Shown one piece after another: positions 16,683 to 25,642 of a stretch of DNA of 64,000 nt; within the stretch, counting starts at the first letter, position 1; each line of letters opens with the position of its first letter. The position numbers were made by a program, and so were the translations under genes. Under the pieces are notes generated by a model. That model saw nothing but the letters and a program-made list of their open reading frames with translations, had not been told where the DNA came from and made no database searches. Source of the DNA: Streptomyces iranensis (lineage in GTDB: Bacteria > Actinomycetota > Actinomycetes > Streptomycetales > Streptomycetaceae); contig NZ_JAGGLR010000010.1 of the NCBI RefSeq assembly GCF_017874715.1, positions 248,001 through 312,000 of the forward strand. The letters run 5' to 3'.

Positions 16683-16817
16683 GCCCCGGCCCCCCGGCCC
16701 CCCGGCCCCCAGCCCCCCGGCCCCCCGTCGGCCGTCGGCGGCCATCGGCGGGGGCGGGCCGCCGGGGTGCGAGAATCGGGCCGACAGCACACACCGCGAA
16801 CCAGGGGAGACCCGTAC

Positions 16818-18239
16818 ATGGCACCGGCCGGCACCGCCTCCGACACGCTGGATCGACCGCACTTCATCGGCATCGGCGGCGCCGGGATGTCGGGCGTGGC
16901 GAAGGTTCTCGCCATGCGCGGCGCGCGGGTCTCGGGCAGCGACACCAAGGACTCGCCGATCGTCGGGGCGCTGCGTGAGCTCGGCGCGACGGTGCACATC
17001 GGCCACTCCGCCGCGAACCTCGCCGCCGACGCCACCAGCGTCGTCGTCTCCAGCGCCATCCGCGACGACAACCTCGAGCTGGTCACGGCGCGGGAGCGCG
17101 GCATCCCGGTGGTGCACCGCTCCGACGCGCTCGCCGCGCTGATGGACGGCTCCCGGCCGATCGCGGTCGCGGGCACCCACGGCAAGACGACCACGACCTC
17201 GATGCTGGCCGTCTCGCTGCGCACCCTCGGCCTGGACCCGTCGTACGTCATCGGCGGCGATCTGGACGCCCCCGGCTCCAGCGCCCTCCACGGCGAGGGC
17301 GAGATCTTCGTCGCCGAGGCCGACGAGAGCGACCGCAGCTTCCACAAGTACGCGCCCGAGGTGGCGATCATCCTCAATGTGGAGCTCGACCACCACGCCA
17401 ACTACGCCTCGATGGACGAGATCTACGAGTCGTATCAGACCTTCGTCGGCCGGGTCCGGCCCGGCGGCGCGCTGGTGATCTCCGCCGATCACCCCGGTGC
17501 CCGTGAGCTGACCGCCCGGGTCGGCGGGCGCGACGGTCTGCGGGTGCTCACCTACGGCGCGGACGCGGGCGCGGACGTGAGAGTCCTGGCCGTCGAGCCG
17601 CACGGGCTGACCAGCGAGGTCACCGTACGGCTCGCGCAGTCCCTGGGCGGCGCGGAGCTCACCTTCACCGTCTCCGTCCCCGGCCGCCACTACGCGCTCA
17701 ACGCGGTGGCCGCGCTCACCGCGGGCGCCGCCCTCGACGTCCCGGCCGCCGAGCTGGCCCCCGCCCTCGCCTCGTACACGGGCGTCAAGCGGCGGCTCCA
17801 GCTCAAGGGCACCGCGGCCGGGGTGCAGGTGATCGACTCCTACGCCCATCACCCCACCGAGATCGCCGCGGACCTCGAGGCGATCCGCGGCGGCGCCGGG
17901 GAGGGCCGGGTGCTGGTGGTCTTCCAGCCGCATCTGTTCAGCCGCACCCAGGAGCTGGGCACCGAGATGGGCGAGGCGCTTGCGCTCGCCGACGCCTCCG
18001 TGGTCCTGGACATCTACCCCGCCCGCGAGGACCCGGTCCCCGGCGTCACCAGCGCCCTGATCATCGACGCCGCGGCCCGTCACGGGGCGGATGTGACCGC
18101 CGAGCACGACCGGGACGCGGTGCCCGAGCTGATCGGCGGAATGGCGAAGCCCGGTGACCTTGTTCTCACCATGGGCGCCGGCGATGTGACGGACCTCGGT
18201 CCTGAGATCCTCGCCCGCCTGCAGAGCCCGGAGAACTGA
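16818..18239 (+). CDS. murC: UDP-N-acetylmuramate--L-alanine ligase
   Basis: A 473-residue Mur ligase that adds L-Ala to UDP-MurNAc in the cytoplasm. Start ATG at 16818 follows an aggggaga ribosome site. 'HFIGIGGAGMSGVAKVL' is the UDP-binding N-domain, 'VAGTHGKTTTTSML' the ATP P-loop, 'AEADESDRSF' and 'NVELDHHANY' the Mg and carbamate region. 'YAHHPTEIAADL' and 'FQPHLFSRTQEL' are the MurC-specific C-terminal motifs. It sits apart from the usual mur-fts cluster, which is common for murC in actinobacteria. msrB follows after 14 bp. Confidence 0.93.
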   Translation: MAPAGTASDTLDRPHFIGIGGAGMSGVAKVLAMRGARVSGSDTKDSPIVGALRELGATVHIGHSAANLAADATSVVVSSAIRDDNLELVTARERGIPVVHRSDALAALMDGSRPIAVAGTHGKTTTTSMLAVSLRTLGLDPSYVIGGDLDAPGSSALHGEGEIFVAEADESDRSFHKYAPEVAIILNVELDHHANYASMDEIYESYQTFVGRVRPGGALVISADHPGARELTARVGGRDGLRVLTYGADAGADVRVLAVEPHGLTSEVTVRLAQSLGGAELTFTVSVPGRHYALNAVAALTAGAALDVPAAELAPALASYTGVKRRLQLKGTAAGVQVIDSYAHHPTEIAADLEAIRGGAGEGRVLVVFQPHLFSRTQELGTEMGEALALADASVVLDIYPAREDPVPGVTSALIIDAAARHGADVTAEHDRDAVPELIGGMAKPGDLVLTMGAGDVTDLGPEILARLQSPEN

Positions 18240-18253
18240 GGAGGTCCGTCCCC

Positions 18254-18661
18254 ATGGCGTACGAGATCGACAAGCCGGAGGAGCAGTGGCGCGCGGAGCT
18301 GACTCCGCAGGAGTACCACGTACTGCGGGAGGCCGGTACCGAGCGTGCCTTCACCGGTGAGTACACCGATTCCAAGACGGTCGGCGTCTACTCCTGCCGG
18401 GCGTGCGGGGCGGAGCTGTTCCGCTCGGAGACGAAGTTCGAGAGCCACTGCGGCTGGCCGTCGTTCTACGACCCGGCGGACAGCTCGGCCGTCGAACTGA
18501 TCGAGGACCGCTCGCACGGCATGGTCCGCACCGAGGTGCGGTGCACCCGCTGTGGTTCGCATCTCGGCCATGTCTTCGCGGGCGAGGGCTACCCCACCCC
18601 GACCGACCAGCGGTACTGCATCAACTCCATCTCGCTGCGGCTGAGCCCAGAGGAGAGCTGA
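18254..18661 (+). CDS. msrB: Peptide-methionine (R)-S-oxide reductase
   Basis: A 135-residue MsrB that repairs oxidised methionine. The zinc site is made of 'CRACG' and 'CTRCGSHLGHVF'. 'FESHCGWPSFYDP' is the substrate pocket and 'RYCINSISL' carries the catalytic Cys. A ggagg ribosome site precedes the ATG, only 14 bp after murC, indicating co-transcription. The gene ends close to a strong bidirectional stem-loop. Confidence 0.93.
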   Translation: MAYEIDKPEEQWRAELTPQEYHVLREAGTERAFTGEYTDSKTVGVYSCRACGAELFRSETKFESHCGWPSFYDPADSSAVELIEDRSHGMVRTEVRCTRCGSHLGHVFAGEGYPTPTDQRYCINSISLRLSPEES

Positions 18662-18682
18662 CGGCCGGGGAGACCCCGCGGA

Positions 18683-18710
18683 GAGGCTCAGGCGCCTCGG
18701 CCTGAGCCTC
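18683..18710. terminator. Bidirectional stem-loop between msrB and treZ
   Basis: A perfect 11-bp inverted repeat (gaggctcaggc at 18683-18693, gcctgagcctc at 18700-18710) with a six-base loop. It lies between the convergent 3' ends of msrB and treZ. There is no T-run, as usual for high-GC terminators. Confidence 0.85.
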
Positions 18711-18714
18711 GCGC

Positions 18715-20475
18715 TCATCGCCGTGAGCCGCAGCGCAGCACGGCGGCGGTCTCGGGCGGCAGCCTCAGCATGCCGTCCGGGCCCGGCAGCTCGATCCGCC
18801 GCCAGGCGGCCACCACCTCGGTGACCTCGCCGGTCCGGGGCCCGAGCCAGGTCTTGACCGGCCGGTCGCCCGGGTTGAGCAGGACCCGCAGCGGGCCGCG
18901 CTGAAAGCTGAAGCAGCCGTCCGAACCGGAGGACAGGCCCGTGTACGACCAGGTGGGGTCGGTCAGGGCCGGTTCGGCGCGGCGCAGCGCGATCAACCGG
19001 CGGTACCAGTCGAGCAGCGCCCGGTGCGGCTCCCGCTCCGGCTCCCGCCAGTCGAGGCAGGACCGCAGCCGGGTGGCCGGGTCCTGGGGGTCGGGCACGT
19101 CCCCCGCGGCCCAGCCGTGGGCGGCGAATTCCCGGCGGCGGCCGGACCGCACCGCCTCGGCCAGTTCCGGATCCTGGTGGTCGGTGAAGTACTGCCAGGG
19201 CGTACGGGCGCCCCACTCCTCGCCCATGAAGAGCATGGGGGTGAAGGGCGCGCACAGCACCACGGCCGCCGCACAGGCCAGCAGCCCGGGAGAGAGCCGG
19301 GCGGAGAGCCGGTCGCCGACCGCGCGGTTGCCCACCTGGTCATGGGTCTGGGCGTAGCCCAGCAGCCGGTGCGCGGGGGTGGTGTGGGTGTTCAGCGGAC
19401 TGCCGTGGCGGCGGCCCCGGAACGCCGAATGGGTGCCGTCGTGGAAGAAGCCGCCCATCAGCGTCTTGACCAGCGCCCCGGGCCCCTCGGCGGCGAAGTC
19501 GGCGTAGTAGCCCTGCCGCTCACCGGTGAGGAAGGTGTGCAGGGCGTGATGGAAGTCGTCGTTCCACTGTGCGTGCAGACCGTGGCCGCCCGCCTCGCGC
19601 GGGGCGGTGGTACGCGGATCGTTGAGATCGGACTCGCCGATGAGGAACAGCGGACGGCCGGTGCGGGCGGCCAGCGCGTCCACGGCGGCCGACAGCTCGG
19701 CCAGGAAGTGCCGGGCCCGGGTGTCGCGCAGCGCGTGCACCGCGTCCAGCCGCAGCCCGTCGAGCCGGAAGTCGCGCAGCCAGGCGAGCGCGCTGCCGAG
19801 GAAGTACGCGCGCACCTCGTCGGAGCCGGGCGCGTCGAGGTTGACCGCCGCGCCCCAGGGGGTGTGGTGGGTGTCGGTGAAGTACGGGCCGAAGGCCGGG
19901 AGGTGGTTCCCGGAGGGGCCCAGATGGTTGTGGACCACATCGAGGACCACGCCGAGGCCGTGCCCGTGCGCGGCGTCCACGAAGCGCGCCAGCCCCTCCG
20001 GTCCGCCGTACGGCTCGTGCACCGCCCAGGGCGCCACGCCGTCGTAACCCCAGCCATGGGTCCCGGGGAACGGGCAGACGGGCATCAGCTGCACATGGGT
20101 GATGCCCAACTCGGCCAGGTGCGGCAGCTGTTCGGCCGCCGCGTCGAAGGTGCCCTCATGGGTGAAGGTGCCGATGTGCAGTTCGTAGAGGACCGCGCCC
20201 GGCAGTGGCCGCCCGAACCACTCCCGCTCCCAGCGGAAGCGGGAGTGGTCGACCACCGCGCTCAGCCCCTCCGGGCCGTCCGGCTGGCGGCGGGAGCGCG
20301 GATCGGGGAGCGGCGGGCCGCCGTCGAGCGCGAAGCCGTACCGCGTGCCGGGCCCGGCCTCGGCCTCGGCCCGCCACCACCCCGCGCGGCCCGGGTCGGG
20401 CGCCATGGGACGGTCCCGCCCGTCCACCTGGAGCCCGACCCGCTCGGCGTGCGGCGCCCACACCTCGAACAGCAC
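18715..20475 (-). CDS. treZ: Malto-oligosyltrehalose trehalohydrolase
   Basis: A 586-residue GH13 enzyme that releases trehalose from maltooligosyl trehalose. GTG start with a GGTGAGGAG ribosome site. The N-terminal beta domain begins 'FEVWAPHAERVGLQV'. Catalytic regions are 'GVVLDVVHNHLGP', 'DGLRLDAVHAL' (nucleophile Asp), 'FLIGESDLNDPR' (acid Glu) and 'AQTHDQVGNRAVGDR' (transition-state Asp). The C-terminal beta-sandwich ends near the stop. It works with treY at 23.1 kb, but here an acetyltransferase and a secreted oxygenase sit between them, so the usual treYZ adjacency is broken. Confidence 0.92.
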   Translation of the reverse strand: MLFEVWAPHAERVGLQVDGRDRPMAPDPGRAGWWRAEAEAGPGTRYGFALDGGPPLPDPRSRRQPDGPEGLSAVVDHSRFRWEREWFGRPLPGAVLYELHIGTFTHEGTFDAAAEQLPHLAELGITHVQLMPVCPFPGTHGWGYDGVAPWAVHEPYGGPEGLARFVDAAHGHGLGVVLDVVHNHLGPSGNHLPAFGPYFTDTHHTPWGAAVNLDAPGSDEVRAYFLGSALAWLRDFRLDGLRLDAVHALRDTRARHFLAELSAAVDALAARTGRPLFLIGESDLNDPRTTAPREAGGHGLHAQWNDDFHHALHTFLTGERQGYYADFAAEGPGALVKTLMGGFFHDGTHSAFRGRRHGSPLNTHTTPAHRLLGYAQTHDQVGNRAVGDRLSARLSPGLLACAAAVVLCAPFTPMLFMGEEWGARTPWQYFTDHQDPELAEAVRSGRRREFAAHGWAAGDVPDPQDPATRLRSCLDWREPEREPHRALLDWYRRLIALRRAEPALTDPTWSYTGLSSGSDGCFSFQRGPLRVLLNPGDRPVKTWLGPRTGEVTEVVAAWRRIELPGPDGMLRLPPETAAVLRCGSRR

Positions 20476-20489
20476 TGGCGTCTCCTCAC

Positions 20490-20530
20490 CTCGACCTGGC
20501 GACGATCCTCGACCTGGCTACGATCCTCGA
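20490..20530 (+). repeat. 18-bp direct repeat upstream of treZ
   Basis: Two near-identical units ctcgacctggcgacgatc (20490) and ctcgacctggctacgatc (20508), then a partial ctcgacc. They lie in the 101-bp gap between the acetyltransferase stop and the treZ start, where a treZ promoter or operator would sit. Confidence 0.7.
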
Positions 20531-20576
20531 CCATGCTGCGGGACGCGGCGCCGGCGGCACAGCAGGGCGACATCGG

Positions 20577-21485
20577 TCAGACGAGGTCGATGCGCTCCTG
20601 GGTGATGGGATACCCCGCCCTGGCGAAGTGCGCGGCCATGGGGAGGTTGGGCTGGTCCGTCGCCGCCGCGATCCTCGTGGCCCCCCGTTCCACCAGGTCG
20701 TGGGTGCACTCCACGAGCAGGTCGTACGCGTAGCCGTGGCCGCGCTGCTCGGCGACGACCCCTATGAAGCTCACGCAGGGGCCCGACGGATTGTGCGCGG
20801 GCACCTGGATGCCGACCAGCTCGCCCTCGGGCGTCCAGGCCAGCCGCCGCCACTCGCGCGGCGACGGACACCAGGAGAAGAAGTCCATGAGCTCCCGCAC
20901 CGCGGCGTCGACACCTCCTCGTTCGATGGCGCGGCGGTCGTGGGCGTCGAGCGAGCCCGGCATGATGCGGCGCAGCACGTCCTCGATCGCCGCGTCATCG
21001 GGCTCCGGCCGGAACTCCAGCCGCCCCGGGCGGGCGGGCAGTCCGCACTCCGGCGTCCACTCATAGCGGTAGCGCTCGACCAGGGGGGTGAGCCCGCCCG
21101 CCACGGCGGCGTCGACACGGGCCTGGGCGGCGGCCCGCACCTCGGGCTGCTCGCGCCAGCCGGGCGGGGCAAGCAGGGCGTACTCGGTGCGCAGCGGCGC
21201 GGTGCGCAGCAGTTCGGCGGCGGCGTCGGCCTCGCCCTCGGCGAAGTCGAACCAGTCCATGGCGATGGGCGCGGAGTCCTCCGGCCCCGCCCACCACGCG
21301 GCGCGGGCCACGACCCGCCCCTCGCGCAGTGCCACCCAGGTCCAGTCGGGGCGGTACTCGCCGCCCTGGCCGACGGTGGCGTAGGTGTGGCCGAAGACGC
21401 CCCGGCCGACGAGCGAGGGGACCTGAAGGTCATGGAACAGATGGGCGTCGCCCTCGGTGAGGGGACGGATGACCAGATCGGTCAT
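20577..21485 (-). CDS. GNAT family N-acetyltransferase (two-domain)
   Basis: A 302-residue protein, ATG at 21485 with a GGAAGGAATTCC ribosome site. The N-terminal half reads as a degenerate GNAT fold ('RPDWTWVALREGRVVARAAWW'). The C-terminal half has the active-type elements 'ELVGIQVPAHNP', 'FIGVVAEQRGHGYAYDLL' with the acetyl-CoA loop (Q-R-G-H-G-Y-A), and 'AATDQPNLPMAAHFARAGY'. The acceptor is unknown. A possible 19-codon leader ORF lies about 60 bp upstream. Confidence 0.82.
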   Translation of the reverse strand: MTDLVIRPLTEGDAHLFHDLQVPSLVGRGVFGHTYATVGQGGEYRPDWTWVALREGRVVARAAWWAGPEDSAPIAMDWFDFAEGEADAAAELLRTAPLRTEYALLAPPGWREQPEVRAAAQARVDAAVAGGLTPLVERYRYEWTPECGLPARPGRLEFRPEPDDAAIEDVLRRIMPGSLDAHDRRAIERGGVDAAVRELMDFFSWCPSPREWRRLAWTPEGELVGIQVPAHNPSGPCVSFIGVVAEQRGHGYAYDLLVECTHDLVERGATRIAAATDQPNLPMAAHFARAGYPITQERIDLV

Positions 21486-21806
21486 GGAATTCCTTCCAGG
21501 AGAGAGATGCGCTCCCGGTCGGATGCCTGATCGAACGAAGTGTGATCAGACGCGGGTACGCCCGGGGGACAGGGGGCGGGAGCGCGGAAACGTCGTGATG
21601 TTCATTGCTCTCGCCTCCTTCCTCGATCAAGGGCGTGGCCGCACTCTATGGGCGCCGATGTCTCCGTGTCCACGCGATATTTTCCGGCGGGGCCGGTCTG
21701 CCGCCCGCGAGGGGGAAGGAGCGGCAGACCGGCGCGCGGGATGAGGTGCACCTGACAGATCAATGAGCGGGTCGGAGCACCTGCGTGGACCAATGTGAGA
21801 CGCAGA
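21486..21806. other. Intergenic region, acetyltransferase / LPMO
   Basis: A 321-bp gap downstream of the LPMO gene and upstream of the acetyltransferase. It contains one candidate leader ORF (minus strand, 21546-21605) with a GGAGGCGAG ribosome site. Its right part is GC-rich, with no clear terminator hairpin recognised. Confidence 0.4.
21546..21605 (-). CDS. Possible 19-residue leader ORF upstream of the acetyltransferase
   Basis: ATG at 21605 with a GGAGGCGAGAGC site nearby and TGA at 21546; the peptide is Met-Asn-Ile-Thr-Thr-Phe-Pro-Arg and onwards, rich in Arg and Pro. It ends 60 bp before the acetyltransferase start. The good ribosome site is the only support; a chance ORF is possible. 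Confidence 0.2.
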   Translation of the reverse strand: MNITTFPRSRPLSPGRTRV

Positions 21807-22931
21807 CTAGTGCACCATGCAGATCGGCGCGGCCGTTGGGTCAGGAGAGCCGCCGCCGGCCGTATAGCCGAAGGTCGTCGACGTCCCGGTGGCCAGTGAA
21901 CCGTTCCAGTCGGCGTTGGTGACCGATGCCGAGGAACCGCTGGCGCTCAGCTTGCCGTTCCAGACGCTGTCGATCCGCTGCCCGGACGGCACCGTCCAGT
22001 CGACCATCCATGAGGAGATGGGTGTGACACCGGAGTTGGAGACCGTCACCTCGGCCTGGTAGCCGCCGTTCCAGGTGCTGGTCACCTTCTGGGTGGCGGC
22101 GCAGGAGGCCGTCGGCGGGTTGCCCGGCGGGTCCGTGGGATCGCCGCCACCGCCGCCACCGCCGCCGCTGCTCGCGCCCGGGACCGTCACCTCGCCGTTG
22201 CCGCCGTCGAAGACCACGTCGGAGCAGCTGTAGAAGGTCTCCTGGCTGTCCGAGCGCGTCCACACGGTGTAGATGATGTGGCGTCCGCTCTTGCCGGAGG
22301 GCAGATCGGCCGTCCAGGTGTACTTGCCGTCCACCGTGCCGACCTGACCGGACAGCGGCGGGTTCGTCACCGTGTTGAACGGCTGGTCCTCCAGGTCGTT
22401 CCAGGTGAGCGGCTTGGTCGGGTCGATCGGGCTCTTGGTGACATAGCTGCGGAACGACCCCGGGTGCGCGGCCCAGGCGTTGTACGAGAACTGCATCGAC
22501 TTGCCGGACGTCAGATGGGTCACCGGCCAGTCCTTGCTGCCCAGGTCGAAACCGGAGAAGTCATAGACGGTGGCCGCGCCGCTGCACAGCTTGCCGTCCG
22601 GGATGAACCCCTTGGTGCGGCCCGCGCCGTCCGAGCGGAGCACCGCGAACCAGTTGTAGAACGGCGTCGCGCCGCTCTTGTCGTACGCGGCCTTGCACGC
22701 CGGGTTGGTCGGCTTGACCTCACCGGTCGAGGACAGGCTGTACTTCCAGCAGAGATAGGTGCGGCTGCCCGGCGCCATCGGTGCGCCGTGTGCGGAGGCG
22801 CTGCCGCCGGAGAAGAAGACAAGGCCCAGGGCGGGCAGGACCGAGAGCAGGACCAGCAGTACGGACCTGCGCGCGCGGGAGCCGCCCGGAGGGCGTGCGG
22901 ATGAGGCGAGTGCCAGTGATCGTCGAGGCAT
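21807..22931 (-). CDS. Secreted AA10 lytic polysaccharide monooxygenase with CBM2 (cellulose type)
   Basis: A 374-residue copper enzyme that oxidatively cleaves crystalline polysaccharide outside the cell. A Sec signal ends at 'SGGSASA', leaving His48 as mature N-terminus; His48 and His156 ('NAWAAHPGSF') form the copper brace. 'PGSRTYLCWKY', 'TNPACKAA' and 'SDSQETFYSCSDVVFDGGNG' resemble the cellulose-active CelS2/ScLPMO10C group more than chitin-active CBP21. A Gly/Pro-Thr linker leads to a family 2 carbohydrate-binding module (about residues 275-374; 'WNGGYQAEVTVSN', 'SVWNGKLS'), complete with its two Cys. A perfect CebR-type operator 47 bp upstream predicts repression relieved by cello-oligosaccharides. 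Confidence 0.93.
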   Translation of the reverse strand: MPRRSLALASSARPPGGSRARRSVLLVLLSVLPALGLVFFSGGSASAHGAPMAPGSRTYLCWKYSLSSTGEVKPTNPACKAAYDKSGATPFYNWFAVLRSDGAGRTKGFIPDGKLCSGAATVYDFSGFDLGSKDWPVTHLTSGKSMQFSYNAWAAHPGSFRSYVTKSPIDPTKPLTWNDLEDQPFNTVTNPPLSGQVGTVDGKYTWTADLPSGKSGRHIIYTVWTRSDSQETFYSCSDVVFDGGNGEVTVPGASSGGGGGGGGDPTDPPGNPPTASCAATQKVTSTWNGGYQAEVTVSNSGVTPISSWMVDWTVPSGQRIDSVWNGKLSASGSSASVTNADWNGSLATGTSTTFGYTAGGGSPDPTAAPICMVH

Positions 22932-22977
22932 TGCGCGTGCTTTCCCTTCGACGTGAACGGGTCAGGAACCGTCGGCG

Positions 22978-22991
22978 TGGGAGCGCTCCCA
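22978..22991. promoter_or_regulatory. CebR operator upstream of the LPMO gene
   Basis: The 14-bp perfect palindrome tgggagcgctccca is identical to the consensus operator of CebR, the LacI-family repressor of cellulose and cello-oligosaccharide use in Streptomyces. It lies 47-60 bp upstream of the LPMO start, where it would overlap or follow the promoter. No cebR gene is in the window. Confidence 0.9.
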
Positions 22992-23146
22992 ATTTCTTGG
23001 TGAACGTAGCGCGCCCCAGGGCAGCTGTAAATGCTTCAGGACATGAAGGCCGCAGGCTTTCTGGCGGCCCGTCAGGGAGGGGGCTGGACGGGCCGTTCCG
23101 GTGGGCCGTTCGGATGGGCCCGGACGGGCGGCTTCCGGTTGGCCCG

Positions 23147-25642
23147 TCAGATCCGGACCAGCAGCGCCACCGGAAGCCGGGACAGCAGCTCATCCAGCGC
23201 TGCCGAACCCTCGGCGGTCCGCCCGGTCAGCAGGTCCCGCCAGCGGCCCGGTGGCAGCGGCAGCCGGGCCGCGCCCCAGCCACCTGCCTCCGCCAGCCGC
23301 CGCGAGAGCCGGGTGACCACGGTGACGGCGCCGCCGGGTGTGCCGCCGGTGCTGTCCATGCCGTCCGTACTGCCCATGCCGCCGTCCGTACTGTCCATGC
23401 CGTCCGGGCTGCTGTCCGTCCGTAAGAAGGCCACGCAGTGTTCGGCGGACGGACCGGAGGCGAGCAGCGGCGTATACGTACTCCCGGGGCCGAACCACTC
23501 CGGATGCGCCCGGCGCAGGTTCAGTGCGGCTCGGGTGAGCAGCAGCTTTTCGGCCGACGGGCCGTCCGTCGGCTCGCCGCCCAGCTCGGTCGGGCGGCGG
23601 TTGTCCGGGTCGACCAGGGCCGTATAGACGTGTTCGGTGCCCATATAGAGGTCGGGGACGCCCGGCATGGTGAGCTGGAGCAGGGCGGCGCCGAGCGCGT
23701 TGGCCCGCGCCGGTCCGTCGAGTTCGGCGCCGATCGCGGCCCACACCGACGGGTCGGCCGCGCACGGCCCGGCCTCCAGGAAGGCGGTCACCTCCGCCTC
23801 GTACGCCGCGTTCCGCTCCGTCCACGTCGTCCGCAGCCCCGCCTCGCGCACCGCCTTGAGCACGGCCGGGACCAGCCGTTCGGGGTCCCCGTGGCCCAGC
23901 GCGAGCGCGGTCTGCCAGGCCGTCCAGGCCAGCTGGGGATCGGGGGCGGGGGCCGAGCGGGTCAGTTCCTCGACCGTCCGCCCCCACCAGCCCGGGGATT
24001 CGGTGAGCGCCGCGAGCCGGGCCCGAGCGTCCGCACTGCGCTTGGTGTCGTGCGTGGAGAGCACCGTGCCGGTGGCGGGCCAGTCCGTCGAGCGCCGTGC
24101 CGCGAAGGCGTGGAACTCCTCGGGGGCCACGGCAGGCCGTCCCGGATCGCCGCCCACCTCGGCGGCCGACAGCAGCGGGGTGTAGCGGTAGAAGGCGGTG
24201 TCCTCGACCGACTTGGCGCGCAGCGCGGCCGCCGTCTGGGCGAAGCGGGCGCAGAAGTCGCGGTGGTCCGGGCCGTCCCCGAGCCCGCCCAGCGCCGCGT
24301 CCCGCACCACCCGCACCACCCGGGCCTCCTGCGCCACCCTGAACGCCTCCCGGGCGTCCGCCGCCGCCGAGCGCAGCATCACCGCGTCGGCGTCCGTCGC
24401 GGGCGGCCCGCCCACGGCGGCGTACGGCCGGTAGACCGGCAGCCGCACCAGCAGCTCGCGGATCGCCGTGCGCAGCGCCCAGGGCGCGTGGTCGCGCAGC
24501 CGGGGATCGGCCGCGCAGATGCGGGAGGCGGTGCGGGTCAGCCGCTCCACCTCGGCGGCCAGCTCATGCGTGACCACCTCATGGGCGGCGCGGCGGACCG
24601 TGGCGGCCCAGTCGCCGCCCAGGTCGGCCGGGGGAGCGGCGAAGGCGCGGTAGAGGGCGGTCAGCTTCTCCAGACCGTCCGGGTCGACGAAGAGCCCGTC
24701 GATGTGGTGCAGCGCGTCATAGCCGGTGGTCCCGGCGACCGGCCAGGTGGCGGGCAGCCGCTCGTCCCGGGCGAGGATCTTCTCGACGACGGTCCAGCGG
24801 GCGCCGCCCCTTTCCGGCGCTGTCCGCTGGCCGATGTCGCCTTCTGACGCCGCCGCCCGCACCGCACGGTCCAGCCGCCGCAGATACCCCTCCGGGTCGG
24901 CGAGCCCGTCCGGATGGTCGATCCGCAGCCCGTCCACGACCCCGTCCCGCACCAGCTCCAGCAGCGTGGCATGGGTCGCGTCGAACACCTCCGGGTCCTC
25001 CACCCGCACCGCGATCAGCTCGGAGATGGTGAAGAACCGCCGGTAGTTGAGCTCGGTGCGGGCCAGCCGCCACCAGCCGAGCCGGTACCACTGGGCGTCC
25101 AGCAGCTCGGCGAGCGGCAGCCCCTCGGTGCCGGGGCGCAGCGGGAAGGCGTGGTCGTAGTAGCGCAGCGTCCCGTCCTCGACCCGCAGCCGGTCCCACT
25201 CCTCGCCGAGCGGACCGCCGAGCACCGGCAGCAGCACCTTGCCACCGTGGACCCGCCAGTCGATGTCGAACCAGCGCGCGTACGGCGACTCCGGCCCCTC
25301 CCGCAGCACCCCCCACAGCGGGGCGTTGAGCCGCTCGGGGGCGGGGGCGGCCATATGGTTCGGCACGATGTCGACGATCAGCCCGAGGCCGTGCGCCCGC
25401 GCCGTACGGGCGAGTGCGCGCAGCCCTTCCTCGCCGCCCAGTTCGGCCCGGACGGCGGAGTGGTCCACCACGTCATAGCCGTGGCTGGAGCCGGGCACCG
25501 CCTCCAGCACGGGGGACAGATGCAGATGGGAGACGCCGAGCGAGGCCAGATACGGCACCGCTCGCTCCGCCGCCGCGAAGGGGAAGGCGGGCTGGAGCTG
25601 GAGGCGATAGGTGGCGGTGGGTGTGCCGGGGTCAGCGGTCAT
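23147..25642 (-). CDS. treY: Malto-oligosyltrehalose synthase
   Basis: An 831-residue GH13 intramolecular transglucosylase that converts the reducing end of maltodextrins to a trehalosyl unit. Motifs: 'TYRLQLQPAFPF' at the start, 'DIVPNHMA' (region I), 'DGLRIDHPDGLADPEGYL' (nucleophile Asp), 'VVEKILARDERLP' (acid Glu) and 'STHDTKRSADARARL' (TreY-specific HDTKRSEDVRAR-like). ATG at 25642 is chosen; a GTG six codons earlier is possible. Near the C-terminus an in-frame repeat (Met-Gly/Asp-Ser-Thr-Asp-Gly, about 23340-23410) is inserted in a surface loop. The products pass to TreZ. Confidence 0.92.
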   Translation of the reverse strand: MTADPGTPTATYRLQLQPAFPFAAAERAVPYLASLGVSHLHLSPVLEAVPGSSHGYDVVDHSAVRAELGGEEGLRALARTARAHGLGLIVDIVPNHMAAPAPERLNAPLWGVLREGPESPYARWFDIDWRVHGGKVLLPVLGGPLGEEWDRLRVEDGTLRYYDHAFPLRPGTEGLPLAELLDAQWYRLGWWRLARTELNYRRFFTISELIAVRVEDPEVFDATHATLLELVRDGVVDGLRIDHPDGLADPEGYLRRLDRAVRAAASEGDIGQRTAPERGGARWTVVEKILARDERLPATWPVAGTTGYDALHHIDGLFVDPDGLEKLTALYRAFAAPPADLGGDWAATVRRAAHEVVTHELAAEVERLTRTASRICAADPRLRDHAPWALRTAIRELLVRLPVYRPYAAVGGPPATDADAVMLRSAAADAREAFRVAQEARVVRVVRDAALGGLGDGPDHRDFCARFAQTAAALRAKSVEDTAFYRYTPLLSAAEVGGDPGRPAVAPEEFHAFAARRSTDWPATGTVLSTHDTKRSADARARLAALTESPGWWGRTVEELTRSAPAPDPQLAWTAWQTALALGHGDPERLVPAVLKAVREAGLRTTWTERNAAYEAEVTAFLEAGPCAADPSVWAAIGAELDGPARANALGAALLQLTMPGVPDLYMGTEHVYTALVDPDNRRPTELGGEPTDGPSAEKLLLTRAALNLRRAHPEWFGPGSTYTPLLASGPSAEHCVAFLRTDSSPDGMDSTDGGMGSTDGMDSTGGTPGGAVTVVTRLSRRLAEAGGWGAARLPLPPGRWRDLLTGRTAEGSAALDELLSRLPVALLVRI

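Noticed and set aside
23190..25316. Large frames antisense or out of frame to treY
   Set aside because: Arg/Ala/Pro-rich shadow translations caused by GC bias opposite a gene with clear GH13 motifs.
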